Assembly: GCA_021527695.1 (NCBI GenBank)
Contig: JAKFAO010000010.1
Coordinates: 372,001-436,000 of the forward strand
Origin: Naematelia aurantialba
Taxonomy: Eukaryota > Basidiomycota > Tremellomycetes > Tremellales > Naemateliaceae
Length of the DNA: 64,000 nucleotides
Reading direction: 5' to 3'
Position numbers and translations under genes: made by a program. Below the pieces are notes generated by a model that saw only the letters and a list, made by a program, of their open reading frames with translations, was not told where the DNA came from and made no database searches. Of the stretch, positions 10,177 to 21,837 are shown one piece after another (positions within the stretch are counted from its first letter, which is position 1; each line of letters opens with the position of its first letter).

Positions 10177-13114
10177 CTACGCCTGCGCGCTACCAGACAT
10201 CGTGCCGTCTACCGCCCCGCCAATGGGTACCGCTGCAGCTGTCGCCCCCCACGTCATCCAAGGAGGTATGGGCACCGCTTTGCCCGTAGCCCCGGCACCA
10301 TGGTTCAACCCCGCTGCGTCTCCCAAGAACGAGCTACTACCGCCATAGCTCTGGCTCAGACCCATAGGCCGGCTGACCCCGTCACCGCTGGTGCTAGGGC
10401 CCGGACCCATGGGCCGGCTGCTCCCGTCCGCCTGTTGCCACGCAGGATCAGACTTCTGAGCTTTCGCGTCCTCTGGACCGAGAGTCTGGCTGGCGAGGCG
10501 TTTGTTTCCAGGTCGCATGGCAGCTAGCTTGCTCGGCGTCCTTGAGAAGTGTCCGGTGGGGGTCGGTTGAGCTTCGAACCCGCCCATACCGTATGACGGA
10601 GCGCGTTCAGGCGCAAGTGTCTGCTGCAGCGCGGCCGATTGGAATACGCTAGGCAAAGGGCGATTGGTCGGCGGAGTATCGTTGTTGTTTGGTTCTGCCG
10701 TCGCAACGGCTTTACCCATCTTGGCATTCGGGACCATGGACATACTGAAGCTCGCTTGTCGCTGTTGGATCTGCGACTTCCACTTGTGCAGTACGACGCC
10801 CTCGTCTTCGTCCTGGTTTGGCGCGGGCTGTTGTGAAGGGATGTACGAGGCCTGGGGCTGAGCGGGACGTGGCGTGACATTCGCATTGTTGTTCTGGTTA
10901 TGCTGCTGTGTGGCGTACAGAGACGGCGATGTAAGATCAGGCATTGAGTTGCTCTTGCTTAGCGTGCGTCCGACCGACGGTCGCGGCGTGTGGGTGTGAC
11001 CGCCTCCGACACTCGTTTCGAGAGGATTCGGTCGATCGCCATTCGCATTCGGCGTCGGACCCGTCATGGGTTCAGCCATGAACATCCTCCATAGCTCCTT
11101 CACGTCACTGTAGCTCGGCATTCTGCCCTCGCCCTGCTCGGATCCGGGTTGAAGAGGGAAGCTCGGACGACGGAATGTCTGGGCAATCTGGCTAGCGTTG
11201 AAAGGATTGCTCATGTCCGTCCCAGCCAGAGTCGCAGCCGCCATAGCGATCGCAGCAGAATCTTGCAGCGACATTTGGTCGAATGCGTTGGCCCAGATTC
11301 CAGAACTTGTCGACGACCGTCGTTGATCTTGATAGTCATTCGAGACAAAATGGTCGTCCACCTCTGCTTGGGAAACAGAATTGCGAGACGACAGAGGCCC
11401 CGAGGTATAATCGTCATCATCGGACGCAAGAGGATCGAGGAGCTGCTGCCGCGGGTCGATCGTTGAGGCGTGCATGAGGTTATCCGGCTTCCAAGACATG
11501 GAGTTCAGGGTAGCGGATCCGCCACCGATCATTTGCGGGGGGGCGTTGTTGATTGGGCGATAATCCGCAATGGAATACGATGGATCGAAGGACATTTGCT
11601 GCGAAGAGTCAAAACCCTTGCCGATCTGCCAATTTGGCTGTATTGACATCGGAACTTGAGTTTGACTGATCCGCCGTTCAGGAAGCTCCTCAGATCCAGA
11701 TGGTGAGGCCGTCAGGCTCGTGAGGGACGGTGTTGGAGCAAGGTGCATTTGCGGGGACGCACTGGGCGCATTGGGCGGAGTGCCATTTGAACCTTGTATC
11801 GACTGGAGATCCACAGAGTTGCCCCTGACCTGCATCGAACTGACCGGCGGCGCGGGAGCCTTCATGTTAGAATTTCCCGCATGCTGCATGCGCCACTGCT
11901 CGTTGGAGATAGCCAGCTGTGTGGTCGGCGGTGGGAACGTCGCTGGTCCCCATGCCATGGCCGGGTTGCTCATGTATGGCTGCTGGCGGGTGGCGTCAAT
12001 GTGATCCGACATGGATGCACTGCGCCGCTGGAAGTTGGGACCGGGAAGTGCGGTGTTGATGGGGCTGGTGGAATGGTTCGAGTATGGCGATGACATTTGG
12101 CTAGAGGGAGAGGATGTCAATGAGCCCGTAGTGCCTAGTCGATCGTTAAACATAGCAAAGCTTCGCGACTTGGCAGGTTTGTCATACGTGCATTTCATCT
12201 CACGCTGAGAGCAACGGGCTAAAAGGAGAGTTAGTGGCAGTCGTGTCGCGCAAACCTCAACTCACCGCATGGCTTGTCGCAGTTGCATTTGACCTTTGAG
12301 TGGTTACACTGGTCACACGCTCGTTTCTTGTAACCAAACTCGTAGCCAGTTCCCGATAAACCTCTGCCCATTCCCGTCGCACCCACAGACTGGTCCGAGC
12401 CAGTCATCCGCATGGGAGTAGCTGTGAAGCCGGGGGTATACCCACCGACGGGGCTGATCGAATAAAGTGGGTTGAAGGCCATCTGGCCCGTCGAGACTGG
12501 CTGCGAAGAAGTAGGTGGCATGGTGGTATTGGAAAGTGTATAAGTCGGCATGATGTTGGTGGGGGAAACGCCATTCATGCCGACGCCGGGTAGGGCACTG
12601 GTCCAATGTGTTGTCGAGGTCGCTGGCGTGTTGGTAAGCAGGGGATGATGAGGATACATGCTTTGTGCCTGCAAAGCCGGCGGTTCTGGTCGTGCGTTTG
12701 GAATATGGCTGGGAGGCAAATCGACCGATGCCCGGCGATCGACCTCACCCACTCGACCCTCATTCATGGTTGGCATAGACTTGCGTCGGCCCTTCTTGTT
12801 GTCCTTGTCTTTGCCGTCTACGCCATCTTCGTGGGACTTGTGGGCCTTGTTCACGTGTCGGGAGAGAAGATCACTGTTGATCATTGGTCAGTGCGACGGA
12901 GAGAGCAGAAGGAAAGAAGGCGCACCTCCGCGCGAAACGGAGTTCACAGTCTTCGCACTTGTACGGCCTCTCACCGGTGTGAGCGCGAAGGTGCCGACCA
13001 ACATGCTGAGGCCGCGTGAAGGTGGCCGCGCACATCTACTCCAGTGTTAGGTTGAAGCACCCTACTGGCGAGGCACTGATCATTACGCACCGGACATTTG
13101 TGTTCCCCACCCAT
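10177..13114 (-). CDS. Transcription factor combining two C2H2 fingers and a Zn2Cys6 cluster
   Basis: Four exons join in phase: 13114-13091, 13035-12926, 12873-12266 and 12218-10177. The N-terminus holds two C2H2 fingers: CPMCAATFTRPQHVGRHLRAH and CEDC..RFARSDLLSRHVNKAH, joined by the linker TGERPYK. After about 170 residues including a basic stretch (KDKDNKKGRRKS) comes a fungal Zn2Cys6 cluster, CDQCNHSKVKC-NCDKPCARC-SQREMKC, interrupted by an intron. The remaining roughly 670 residues are Ser/Pro/Gln/Asn-rich and look like an activation region. No fungal-specific TF middle homology domain was recognised. It acts as a sequence-specific DNA-binding regulator in the nucleus. The start at 13114 gives a seven-residue lead before finger 1. 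The target pathway is unknown. Confidence 0.9.
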
Positions 13115-14560
13115 GTTGTCGATGCACGATGGTGCCCTGGTCGCCTTGGTTGGGCCGCGCAGAGAGAGGCTGCTTATGTATGCCTCCTATATCGCGCCGT
13201 CCTTTCACGATCGCCTTCCTAGGTTCGTCGAGGTGCACAGCGCAATGACGCGCCCTTGTTTCACTCCTTGGTACTCGCTGGTCTTCTGCTCAACCGCGGC
13301 CGAAGGTGTCTCGAGGTCGTCCGCACAGCTTCGAATGACGCGCTGCTGGAAAGACGGCAGCGAGGTGACTTGCTGATGCAGATGTGTTTACGTGATGATA
13401 CTGCTTGTCGAACCTCAAAGAAGGAGAGAGAGAAAGTGCTTCAGACAGCCCAAACGACTGTTGGCTGGTTGCGAAATCCGTCAAGAGAGCTTGCCCTGCT
13501 TGGACCTGTGACGTCGTAAGCCGCCGTTTGCGGGATGGGTATGGTGTGTTTGACGCTGTTTGAACGAATGCTTTGTGTATCAACGAGAAGTAGTATGGGA
13601 TATCAGAGAATGTGAATGGATATAGAAGAGAGAGTGAGAGAGAGGGAGGATGAGGAATGCGGTATGACGGCTAGGTCGCTCGCTGCCCAAAGCTACGCTA
13701 CAAAGGACTAGCATTGCATTTCTCGCCTTTTCTTTCCCTTTTTCCCTTTCTCTCCTTCCCTCGATCTTTCTTTCCTTCTTTGCTCTTTCCCGCTCTCCTG
13801 CCCCCCCCCTTCTTTCCCTCGTCGGTCTCCCTCTCTCCCTCGCTCTCTCCTCTCTAGATACGTTTAGACATGCTTGTTGCAAGAACAGTAGGTTATGCTG
13901 GCACGGGGCGACAAGCTCAGCGCGGCGGGCGACAGGCAAGAGAAGGCATCAATGACGTCAAAGTGATCATCCCGTGTAATTTCATTGTGGTAGACCATCC
14001 TGCTTTGAGTAAAGAGGCGTTTTTGGATTTCCCTGGCCGTTGGCCGTACCAAACTCTACGTTTGCTGCCTACGGCCCGATTCCTCGACTTTCGACTGCGC
14101 GTCCCTGCGCTGCTCTCGGTACTACTGCTGATTTACTACCTCACGCAGCCAACGACTGGTGCAAGCAGAGAGTTTTTTTAGTTCCAGGAAGCTAAATGAC
14201 GCTGCATTTGGGCCCTCGAAAGCGGGAGATGTCGAATAAAGAGGGCGGTCCGATTCGGGGGGGTCTCTCGCTGGCTGTGTGTCGACATATGAGTGTGACC
14301 GAGGTGTAGGTGTCATCGCAAGCCTACACGTGTAGGTGAAACGCTGGCAGTAACTGCTCACTGAGTCTTGATCAAGATGAAGACTGTGCTCCATCGCTGA
14401 ATCAACAAGACATGTACGCTGAGACGTTGCGATTCTGACGGCGCCGGCGCGGGCCGGGGGCTTGAGGGTGACTGACCAGACTCATGACTCGTAGGCGAGC
14501 AGCCTGACCAGCCAGCAGTCTAGCACCGCACTCTCGTCACTGCTGGACAGCTCTTGTCTG
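13115..14560. other. Shared upstream region of two divergent genes
   Basis: About 1.4 kb without a supported gene. It contains a long pyrimidine tract (about 13715-13855). It serves as 5' flank of the zinc-finger gene on the left and the secreted-protein gene on the right. Short open frames here have no recognisable domain. Confidence 0.5.
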
Positions 14561-14561
14561 C

Positions 14562-14568
14562 ATATAAG
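14562..14568 (+). promoter_or_regulatory. TATA-like element upstream of the secreted His-rich protein
   Basis: ATATAAG lies about 400 bp before the ATG at 14961. A pyrimidine-rich stretch follows it, as in strongly expressed yeast promoters. Position-based inference. Confidence 0.45.
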
Positions 14569-14960
14569 TGGTAACGTTCACCCCGATGCATCCCTCACCC
14601 TCCTCTCCTTCTACTCTTGCCCTCAATCCTTCAATCCATCCTCCAACCCAACCCTTCCTGGACCTGGTGATCCCTCTTCTTGCTGTGCAACACTACCTAT
14701 CTTGCGATCCACGAACGACCTGCTTGCGCATCGTCACCGTCTCGTCCTTCGGCTGGCCGAAGTACCCATCGCTCCCACAGCAATCGCACCGCAGACGCAT
14801 CACCACCAGTCAGACCCGACTTCCCTCCTCTCTCTTCCTTGTACACCAACAACGACCGGACCTCTTCATTGAACGCTCCGATCCCGCTTACGCTTATACT
14901 CTCGTATCCTGACGCAAATATACAAGTAGCTAACCAACCTCGCGTCAAGTAAACAGAAAC

Positions 14961-17900
14961 ATGGTGTACATGAAATCTTCCATCGCTTCGGCACTTATTG
15001 GCGCAGCCGCTCTGTCGGCAACTGCGTCTGCGCTGCCGGCCAACGCAAACACACGCAATCTCGATCAGGGCCCCGGACTCGTCCGAGTCGACGTAGCGCT
15101 CGATGCGCCAAAACTGCAATTGCCCAGAGATCCACGAGAGACAAATGCGAGTGCACACAGGAGGAACGGTATGGAAACAACTTCGCAGGAGTCCTGGAGG
15201 GGCCAACCGAAGAGACGCGGACCGTGGAGGCAGTCTCAGGGGGATGGCCAGGTATGATATCCATATCGCGCTGTGCTGGACGCGGACGCTGTAGCCATAC
15301 TGACGGTATAGCTTATCGATGTCAACCTTGGGTCCGAGGACACTGACCCCCACGTAAGTCGGAGTAGTATATTGGGTATTCGGGCAGAGTTCGTAACAAT
15401 CTGCTGACGGTTCCGACCTCGGGTGTAGCGCGGCGACCTCATCAATATCCAAGCGCGCCGGCACAATGATGTGGTGGTCGTTGAGCGACCCGCGCACGAG
15501 ATTGACTACGTGGACGATCACGCCCACATTCACGAGCACAACCACGGAAACGATGATGTCGTCAAGGTGGTACACAAACGCCACGACGACGTTGTCGAGG
15601 TTGTTGAAGAGCCCGTACTGAAACACGTCAGCGTACGCGAACACCTCGGACGCAGTCTCCGTGGCGTCCCGCCGTCCCGCCGCTCACACCGCATGGATGT
15701 GATCGAGGACCCGGTTCACGAGGGCCACGAGCACATCAGCGTGCATGAACACGGAGGAAGGCTTGATCGAATTGTAGCTGCGCGACACGAGACCCGGCAC
15801 TATGATCACGAGACTACCATTGTCGATGCTGGTCGCCACGACACCACTGTCGTTACCGATGCGCACCGCCACGGCAACGACGTTGTTGTCGAGCATAAAC
15901 GTCGATCCACAAGGCCTGGACCAGCGTTCCTCAAACGTCATTCGGGGATGAGCACGGTCATCGACCAAGGCCGACACGATACCACTGTAGTTACTGGGGC
16001 GGGGCGGCACGAGACCGTCGTCACGACCGACGACCACGGCCACAATCATGGGACGACGATAGTCGACCGCAACCACGAGGCGCACAGCGACGACGAGGAC
16101 GACAGTCATCTAAGCAAACGCTACTCGTCCGGTCGGATCCTTGTGCTCGGGGATGACAAGCGATATCGCGATACCGAGTACTACCACGGTTCTCTCGCGC
16201 ACGTCGAGCGCCTCGGCCGGCCCATGTATTTTGGAAACGGGGGCGAGCTGAACCGAGTCCAGATGGTCACCTCGGTGCCATGGGATTACGAGTACGGTTA
16301 TGCGCACCATGGGTTCTACGCGCGCCATCATGATGGAGACGGTATCACTGTGGTGCATGATGGTCGGGAGGGGGATGTGACGGTCGTGGGCAGCGATCGG
16401 CACCGACATGATACCACTATCGTCAACACCAAGCGCCACGCCGGCCACGGCGATGACGACGATGCCAACATCAAAGCCCATGCCAACCCCAAATCCAACG
16501 CCAGCAGCGGCGACGTCGATGGCAAGGGCCGGCACAATCACGACCTAGCCAAGGCGTCCAAGGCGTCGAACGAGCCCAAAGCACCCAAGGTCAAACGCGA
16601 CACGGATGCTATGATGGGTGGAGCGCCGGGGTACATTGACGTGACGTCTCCGGTGTTCAACTCTACCACTGCGCAGCGGATCGCATCGCTCGTATTGTCC
16701 ACAACGAATGGGACAGATTCAAACTCGACATTCGTGCTGAATGCCAGCAACAATATCCGCACGCAGGTATACCTCGTTCCCATTGCCGCTGACAACGCCA
16801 CTGCTGCTGACTTGCCTGACTCTGGGTCTGGGTCAGGCAGTGGCATGACGGGCAATGGGACTGGGATGGGTAGTGGGACAGGGACGATCGGCGTACACCT
16901 GAAATTACCCATCTTTGTCGCGTCGAGCGCAAGTGTCGAGCCCTACTGCGCAACGTTTGACCCAACACCCGACGCACCCGAATCACTCACTGTCGAGCCA
17001 TGCACCGATACGCCTGATGCCCACCAGAGTCAGAATTTCTTGTACGACCCAGCGACAGGGGTGATCAGTCCCGACTGGACGCCGTCGGCTGCGGCGCAGG
17101 AACTGTTGCAGTCTGTCGGGGACTCGGTTGATGACGACGACAATGAGTCGAACGACGGCACGAGCGGCGACGATACCGACGATGCTGACGACGATGATGG
17201 TTCCGATAATGACGACGATGGTGACAGCGTTGACGACAACAGCGCCGACACCGAAGATACTGATGGTTCCAATAACGCCGATGGCAGTGAAGGCAGTGAC
17301 AGCATGGACGACGCCAATGCTGCTGACCCATACGAAGACACGATGGAAGCAGACGCTCTCGGCGAGGGCCCAGCGTCCGATTCGGCGTCTTCCACCATCT
17401 CGCCTTCTACGTCGTCTACCGCTCCTGCCATCGCTTCTTCCCCTGCCCCCAGCTCTGGCACCATAACTGCAGCTCCTACGTCTTCCCCGTCCTCGTCCAT
17501 GGCGACGGCGACGACGACGACGACGTCCAACCCCCCTCCGCTGAGCTCCTCGGGTCCTCAGGCTTCAACAGACTCCACCGCCCTCCCCGCCGGCGCTTCG
17601 AACGTTACCCTGATCTTCTCGCCTGCGAACCCGAGCCTCTCATTCTGCTTCAGTCGGACGCTGGATGCGGATACGGATGCCGGCACCGCTTCTGACTCTA
17701 CTGATGGCTGGGGTGACTCCGACTCTACGTCGAGCGCAACCTCGATCTCGAGCTCAACACCAGGCTCGGTCTCTGCGCCTGCGTCGACTTCCGCATCCGG
17801 AGCGTCCACATCGAGCTCGAGCTCGCTGATTTCGTCGGTGACTGCGCCGGCAGCGACCAAGCGGTCGAGCGTTGGTACTCGTGATATAATTGATAGCAAC

Positions 17901-18170
17901 CGTGCCGCTCAGCAGGTACGCCCTCTCCATCCTCAAACTCTATCTCATCCTCATCCTCATCCTCATCCTCATCCTCATCCTCATCCTCATCCTCATCCTC
18001 ATCCTCATCCTCATCCTCATCCTCATCCTCATCCTCATCCTCATCCTCATCCTCATCCTCATCCTCATCCTCATCCTCATCCTCATCCTCATCCTCATCC
18101 TCATCTTCATCCTCATCTTCACCCCCCGCTCGCACGCAGTCACTCACTCCCCGCCATCGGCGCAAGCTGA
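14961..18170 (+). CDS. Secreted His/Asp-rich repetitive protein with many Lys-Arg sites; function unknown
   Basis: Exons 14961-15251, 15312-15353 and 15429 onward join in phase. The N-terminus is a clear signal peptide (IASALIGAAALSATASA, cleavage near ALPAN). The mature part has a His/Asp/Val-rich region with repeated motifs (RHDTTVV, HETTIVD, HNHGTTIVD, RHDTTIV) and nine Lys-Arg dibasic sites that could be Kex2 targets. Then come a possibly globular segment (about YIDVTSPVFNSTTAQRIASL to ISPDWTPS), an acidic Asp/Ser/Asn tract and a Ser/Thr-rich, probably O-glycosylated region. The end is unclear. Reading through gives a His-Pro tract encoded by a hexamer array and stop at 18170. Splicing a GTACGC donor at 17916 to an acceptor before 18140 would remove the array and end at 18253. 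No family was recognised; metal binding is only an inference from composition. Confidence 0.75.
17941..18122. repeat. (TCATCC)n hexamer array, about 30 units
   Basis: Nearly pure TCATCC hexamers with two C-to-T variants near the end. In the host frame they encode His-Pro repeats. They may instead lie in a C-terminal intron (see the host gene). Confidence 0.95.
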
Positions 18171-18253
18171 CAGTGTCCGTAGCCCATGTCGCCCGGCTCT
18201 TGGACCGCGCCATACGAGTGAGCCTCTCGTTCCAGCTCGTGGCCATTCTCTGA

Positions 18254-18663
18254 CTCGTCTAGGCTCTGCTGATTCCCTTGTTCCTCGCAATCTAGATGGC
18301 GCTGGACCCAAGCTAGCGACTCGGACGCAGATGGCCAGGGCGCCGTCGCTTGACCGCTCGCGGCTCATCTCTCATATCGCATCTTTCGTCCCTCATCCCT
18401 CGTACCTCGTTCCGTGTACAGATACAGTAAATAGACTGGTACTCGTACTCTGATAGGTCATGACGATGCATGCATCGGTACCGCTCTTGCTATCTACATG
18501 TCCGTGCTACCCCCCCTATCAATTCCCCTCCACTCTCTGCTCGTGCTGAACTGGGTGATTGGTGGGAATGGAAGGAAATGACATGGTACTCGATGACACT
18601 CCATGATCGACAGTCGACAATCGATGATCTCGAGCATCGACCATCGCGGCGCTCTCGACCAGC
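18254..18663. other. Convergent intergenic region
   Basis: About 400 bp between the tails of the secreted-protein gene and GRS1. No coding sequence was seen. It probably holds both 3' ends. Confidence 0.5.
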
Positions 18664-21600
18664 CTACTCGACATCCTGTACACCGCTATAAGTGTCCAGC
18701 TGCGCACACGCGCCCTCCCAGTCCAGGGTGCCCTTGACTAGCCCGTCGACCACCTCGATGACAGTATCGATTGGGCCGATCAGCTGGGCGGTCGAGTCGC
18801 GCTCGCGCAGCGTCATGGTGCCTTTTTGTATCGCTAGATTTGGTCAGCCTCAGTCCTTCTCTCTTCGGTACGTGACTCTGTTCCATCGTCGAACAGTACG
18901 GGGGCCAGAGGGCACGGAAGGCACCGAGGCCAGGTATACAGGAAGGAAGAGATTCGGACAGACTCCAGAGATCGTAGGCGTAAAGAAGCAATAGACGACA
19001 TGGGATAGGTAGAGGCGGAGGGAGGCGGCGCAGACTGGACGTACAGGCGAAATCAACAGTGCAGCCAAACGGTGTGCCGAGCTCGTCGTTCCGGGCGTAC
19101 TTCTTGCCGATAGACACGCTCGAGTCGTCCACCCGGCTGGCAACGCCCAAACGGCGCATCTTGCGCGCTTAATCCGTTAGTCTGTTGCTGTCCTTGATTT
19201 GAAGGTAGGCAGGGCTCAGCCCGTCGTGTATAGAGGTAAAAATGGAGGGTAGATTGCGGAGGGTAGAGGGTGAAGAGTGGAGGATACAGGGTAGAGGATA
19301 GAGGGTAAGAGGGTAGAGGGTAGAGGGTAGAGGGGAAAAGAGAGAGATCAAAGGGGGCAGTTGGCAGAGAGCGATTCCCTGGACTCACAGATATCCTGGA
19401 TCAGGGTGCGCAGCTCGGGGTTCTGCGAGATAGTCACGATGAGGCACTTGATCGGTGCCACCAGTGCGGGCAGTGACAAGACCTAGGTGACTGATCAGTT
19501 ATGCCCGAGACGGAGGACGGAGCGCTGACTATACGGTTCTTGTCCTGCTCCCTCGCCCAGAAACTGTGTTCTAGCAGAGAATACAAGATTCGGCCAATAC
19601 CAAACGAAGGTTCAATGACATTGGGGATGAATTCCCGGACTGTCACGCCAACATCAGCGCCGCATCCCATGTACCTCAAGCTGAAGGATGTATGAGGCGC
19701 AGACTCACCGTATTCGGTCACGGTGATAGGCTGGATCTTGACCAGATCCGACGAGATCTCATACGCCTTGCCATCTGCACACTTCACCTCTGACGTCCTG
19801 CCCATCAGTCAGATCCCACCAGCGTGACGAACCCCTTGGAATCAAGCTCGTCCTTGACGCATTGCAGATGGTCCTTGTCCATGGCCAATAGCGTCTCCCT
19901 GATGGTCGCTGCATCCTTCTTGAACTTGATGCCGAATGCTTTGGCATCAAATTGGCAGTCGAGCTTTTCCACCGACCGAGGCGTCTCCAGTCTCTCCTGC
20001 ACCCGCAGAGGCTGTTTCGTCTTTGTCGAATGCACAGTCAGGTCATATGCTGACCGGTCGGCACAGCCAACACACTCGATCCAGCCGTACGAAGACTGGA
20101 TTTCAAAGTCCCAGCAGTCCTGCCATTAGCCCAGAAGAACGGGGAGTGGCTCACCGAGGCGTAATGGGCCATTTCGTTGCCCATGTGCTGTCGGCATCGC
20201 AGCCGTTGTGGGTCGATACCGATTTTCGTCAAGAATAATTGTGTCCGGGCAAGGAAGTAGCCGAGAGTCTCATTGTCGACAATTTTCTGCGCTGGATCAG
20301 CTTGGTGTCGTACAGATAAAACTAAAGAGCCTGACCTTGGACACTGCGTCCCCGACGGTCATCTCCGTCAGATCCGTCTTGCCCGCCTGCTGTACATCCT
20401 TGGCCAACAGGGCCAGTTTCACGTCCTTGACTTCGGCAAATCGCGCATGCCGCTTGTCCAGAGGATCGACGTAATGCTCAATCTCAGCCATCGTGAACTC
20501 TCTGCGCCCGTCAGCCCCATCTCTCGACTATCTGTCACGCATGCGCACCGGACACGCAGAAGACCCTGTTTGGGTGCAATCTCGTTTCTGAAACTGCGAC
20601 CAATCTGCGCCGAAGCAAAAGGAACACGGCCGTTGTTGAACTCGAGCAAACGAGCAAAGTTGACAAAGTGTCCCTGAGCTGTCTCTGGACGAAGATAGCT
20701 GAGGCCGTCAATACACCTATTCGGTCGTTTCTTCAGGAAGCCTTACCCTTTAACTGTGCCGGTCGGACCGATAGCACTCGAGAACATGAGGTTGAATTCG
20801 ACAGGGTCGGTGACTTCGTTGCCGGTCTCGGGATTTCTGATGTTGTGTTTCCGTGCGAGCTCGCCAAGTTGTGGTCCAGTATAGTTGTCAATCTGCCCCT
20901 CAGCGCGACCTCTGCGATTCGAGATTGAGGGCTCACCTGCGCCAGGATATTCTCGTACTCTGCAACAACTGCGTCGTCCAGCTTGACCGCATCAGACTTG
21001 ACAGCCTTCTTCTTCTTTTTCTTCTTATCCGCCTCCTCTTCTTTTGGCTCTTCTTTCACGCCTCGCGCCTCCTTGTCGCCCTTGAGCCGTGCCTCAAGAA
21101 CGGCCTCGACCAAGTGATCTGCCCGGAAGATATGCCCATTTTGCACATCCTTGACCATCCAGTCGGCGAATCTGAGCCTGTCAGCTCGAGTCCGTGCACA
21201 CTAACAAAGCTCTGCTCACTTGTCGACATGGCCAGAGGTGATCAGCACGTCTTCCAGCGTCATAATAGTCGTGTCTAGCTCTAGCATATCCTCCTCGATG
21301 ATGTAGTGCTTTCGCCATGCGTCGAGGATATTCGCCTGTAGCGCCGAACCGGGTGGTCCATAGTCGTACAGTCCAGCAACGCCTGCTTCTCAGCACGGTA
21401 ACCTAGAGGAGGGGCCGACCAAGACTCACCACCATAGATCTCGAAAGCAGGAGCAAAGAAGAACCGCCTCGACAGAGTCGCATCGAGTTGGACCTTGTCG
21501 AATTCGTGGGCCGTCTTGTTCACCGGCACCACAAAGGTATTGGGAGTCGAGTTGGACGCTGCTGCGGCCATGTTGGACGGGAAACGCGGTTTGGAAAGAG

Positions 21601-21673
21601 AGGGCTGGGTCGTGCTAGGGTTCTTGGGTGTCCAAAGCCTCTTAGATGCCAGAAGCGCTGGGCTCAATCGCAT
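18664..21673 (-). CDS. GRS1: Glycyl-tRNA synthetase, probably dual cytosolic and mitochondrial
   Basis: This class II synthetase charges tRNA-Gly. The multi-exon frame begins [20 protein letters not shown], a basic, acid-free leader of 34 residues, before a second in-frame Met (21571, MAAAASNST). Core segments follow: [24 protein letters not shown] (motif 1 region), a Lys/Glu-rich insertion ([16 protein letters not shown]), [20 protein letters not shown] (motif 2), [27 protein letters not shown] (motif 3) and the C-terminal anticodon-binding domain ([44 protein letters not shown]). Stop TAG is at 18664-18666. Order and motifs match the eukaryotic Grs1 family. Use of two Met codons for mitochondrial and cytosolic forms is inferred. 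One intron is filled with GGGTAGA repeats. Confidence 0.95.
19225..19345. repeat. GGGTAGAGGGTAGA intronic repeat
   Basis: Purine-rich units based on AGAGGGTAGAGGGT, lying within a GRS1 intron. Confidence 0.8.
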
Positions 21674-21837
21674 GTAACTGTTGCAATATCAGAGAAGTTG
21701 ATCAGATGTAAGCAGTTGTAACACCAACTTTTCGAGTCGTAGGCATCTTTCTTTGAGCCCCCCACTTTACATCCGGCCACTTGGCTGCCGGCGTCGTCTT
21801 TGTATGATTCTGTGTACTCGACACCAAATCATGCCAG

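Noticed and set aside
13870..14181. Open frame with a hydrophobic end in the divergent intergenic region
   Set aside because: No homology is recognised, it does not connect to other exons, and it lies in a region with promoter-like pyrimidine tracts.
17725..18246. Asp-Glu repeat frame on the minus strand
   Set aside because: It is the reverse reading of the TCATCC array; the plus-strand gene explains the flanks.
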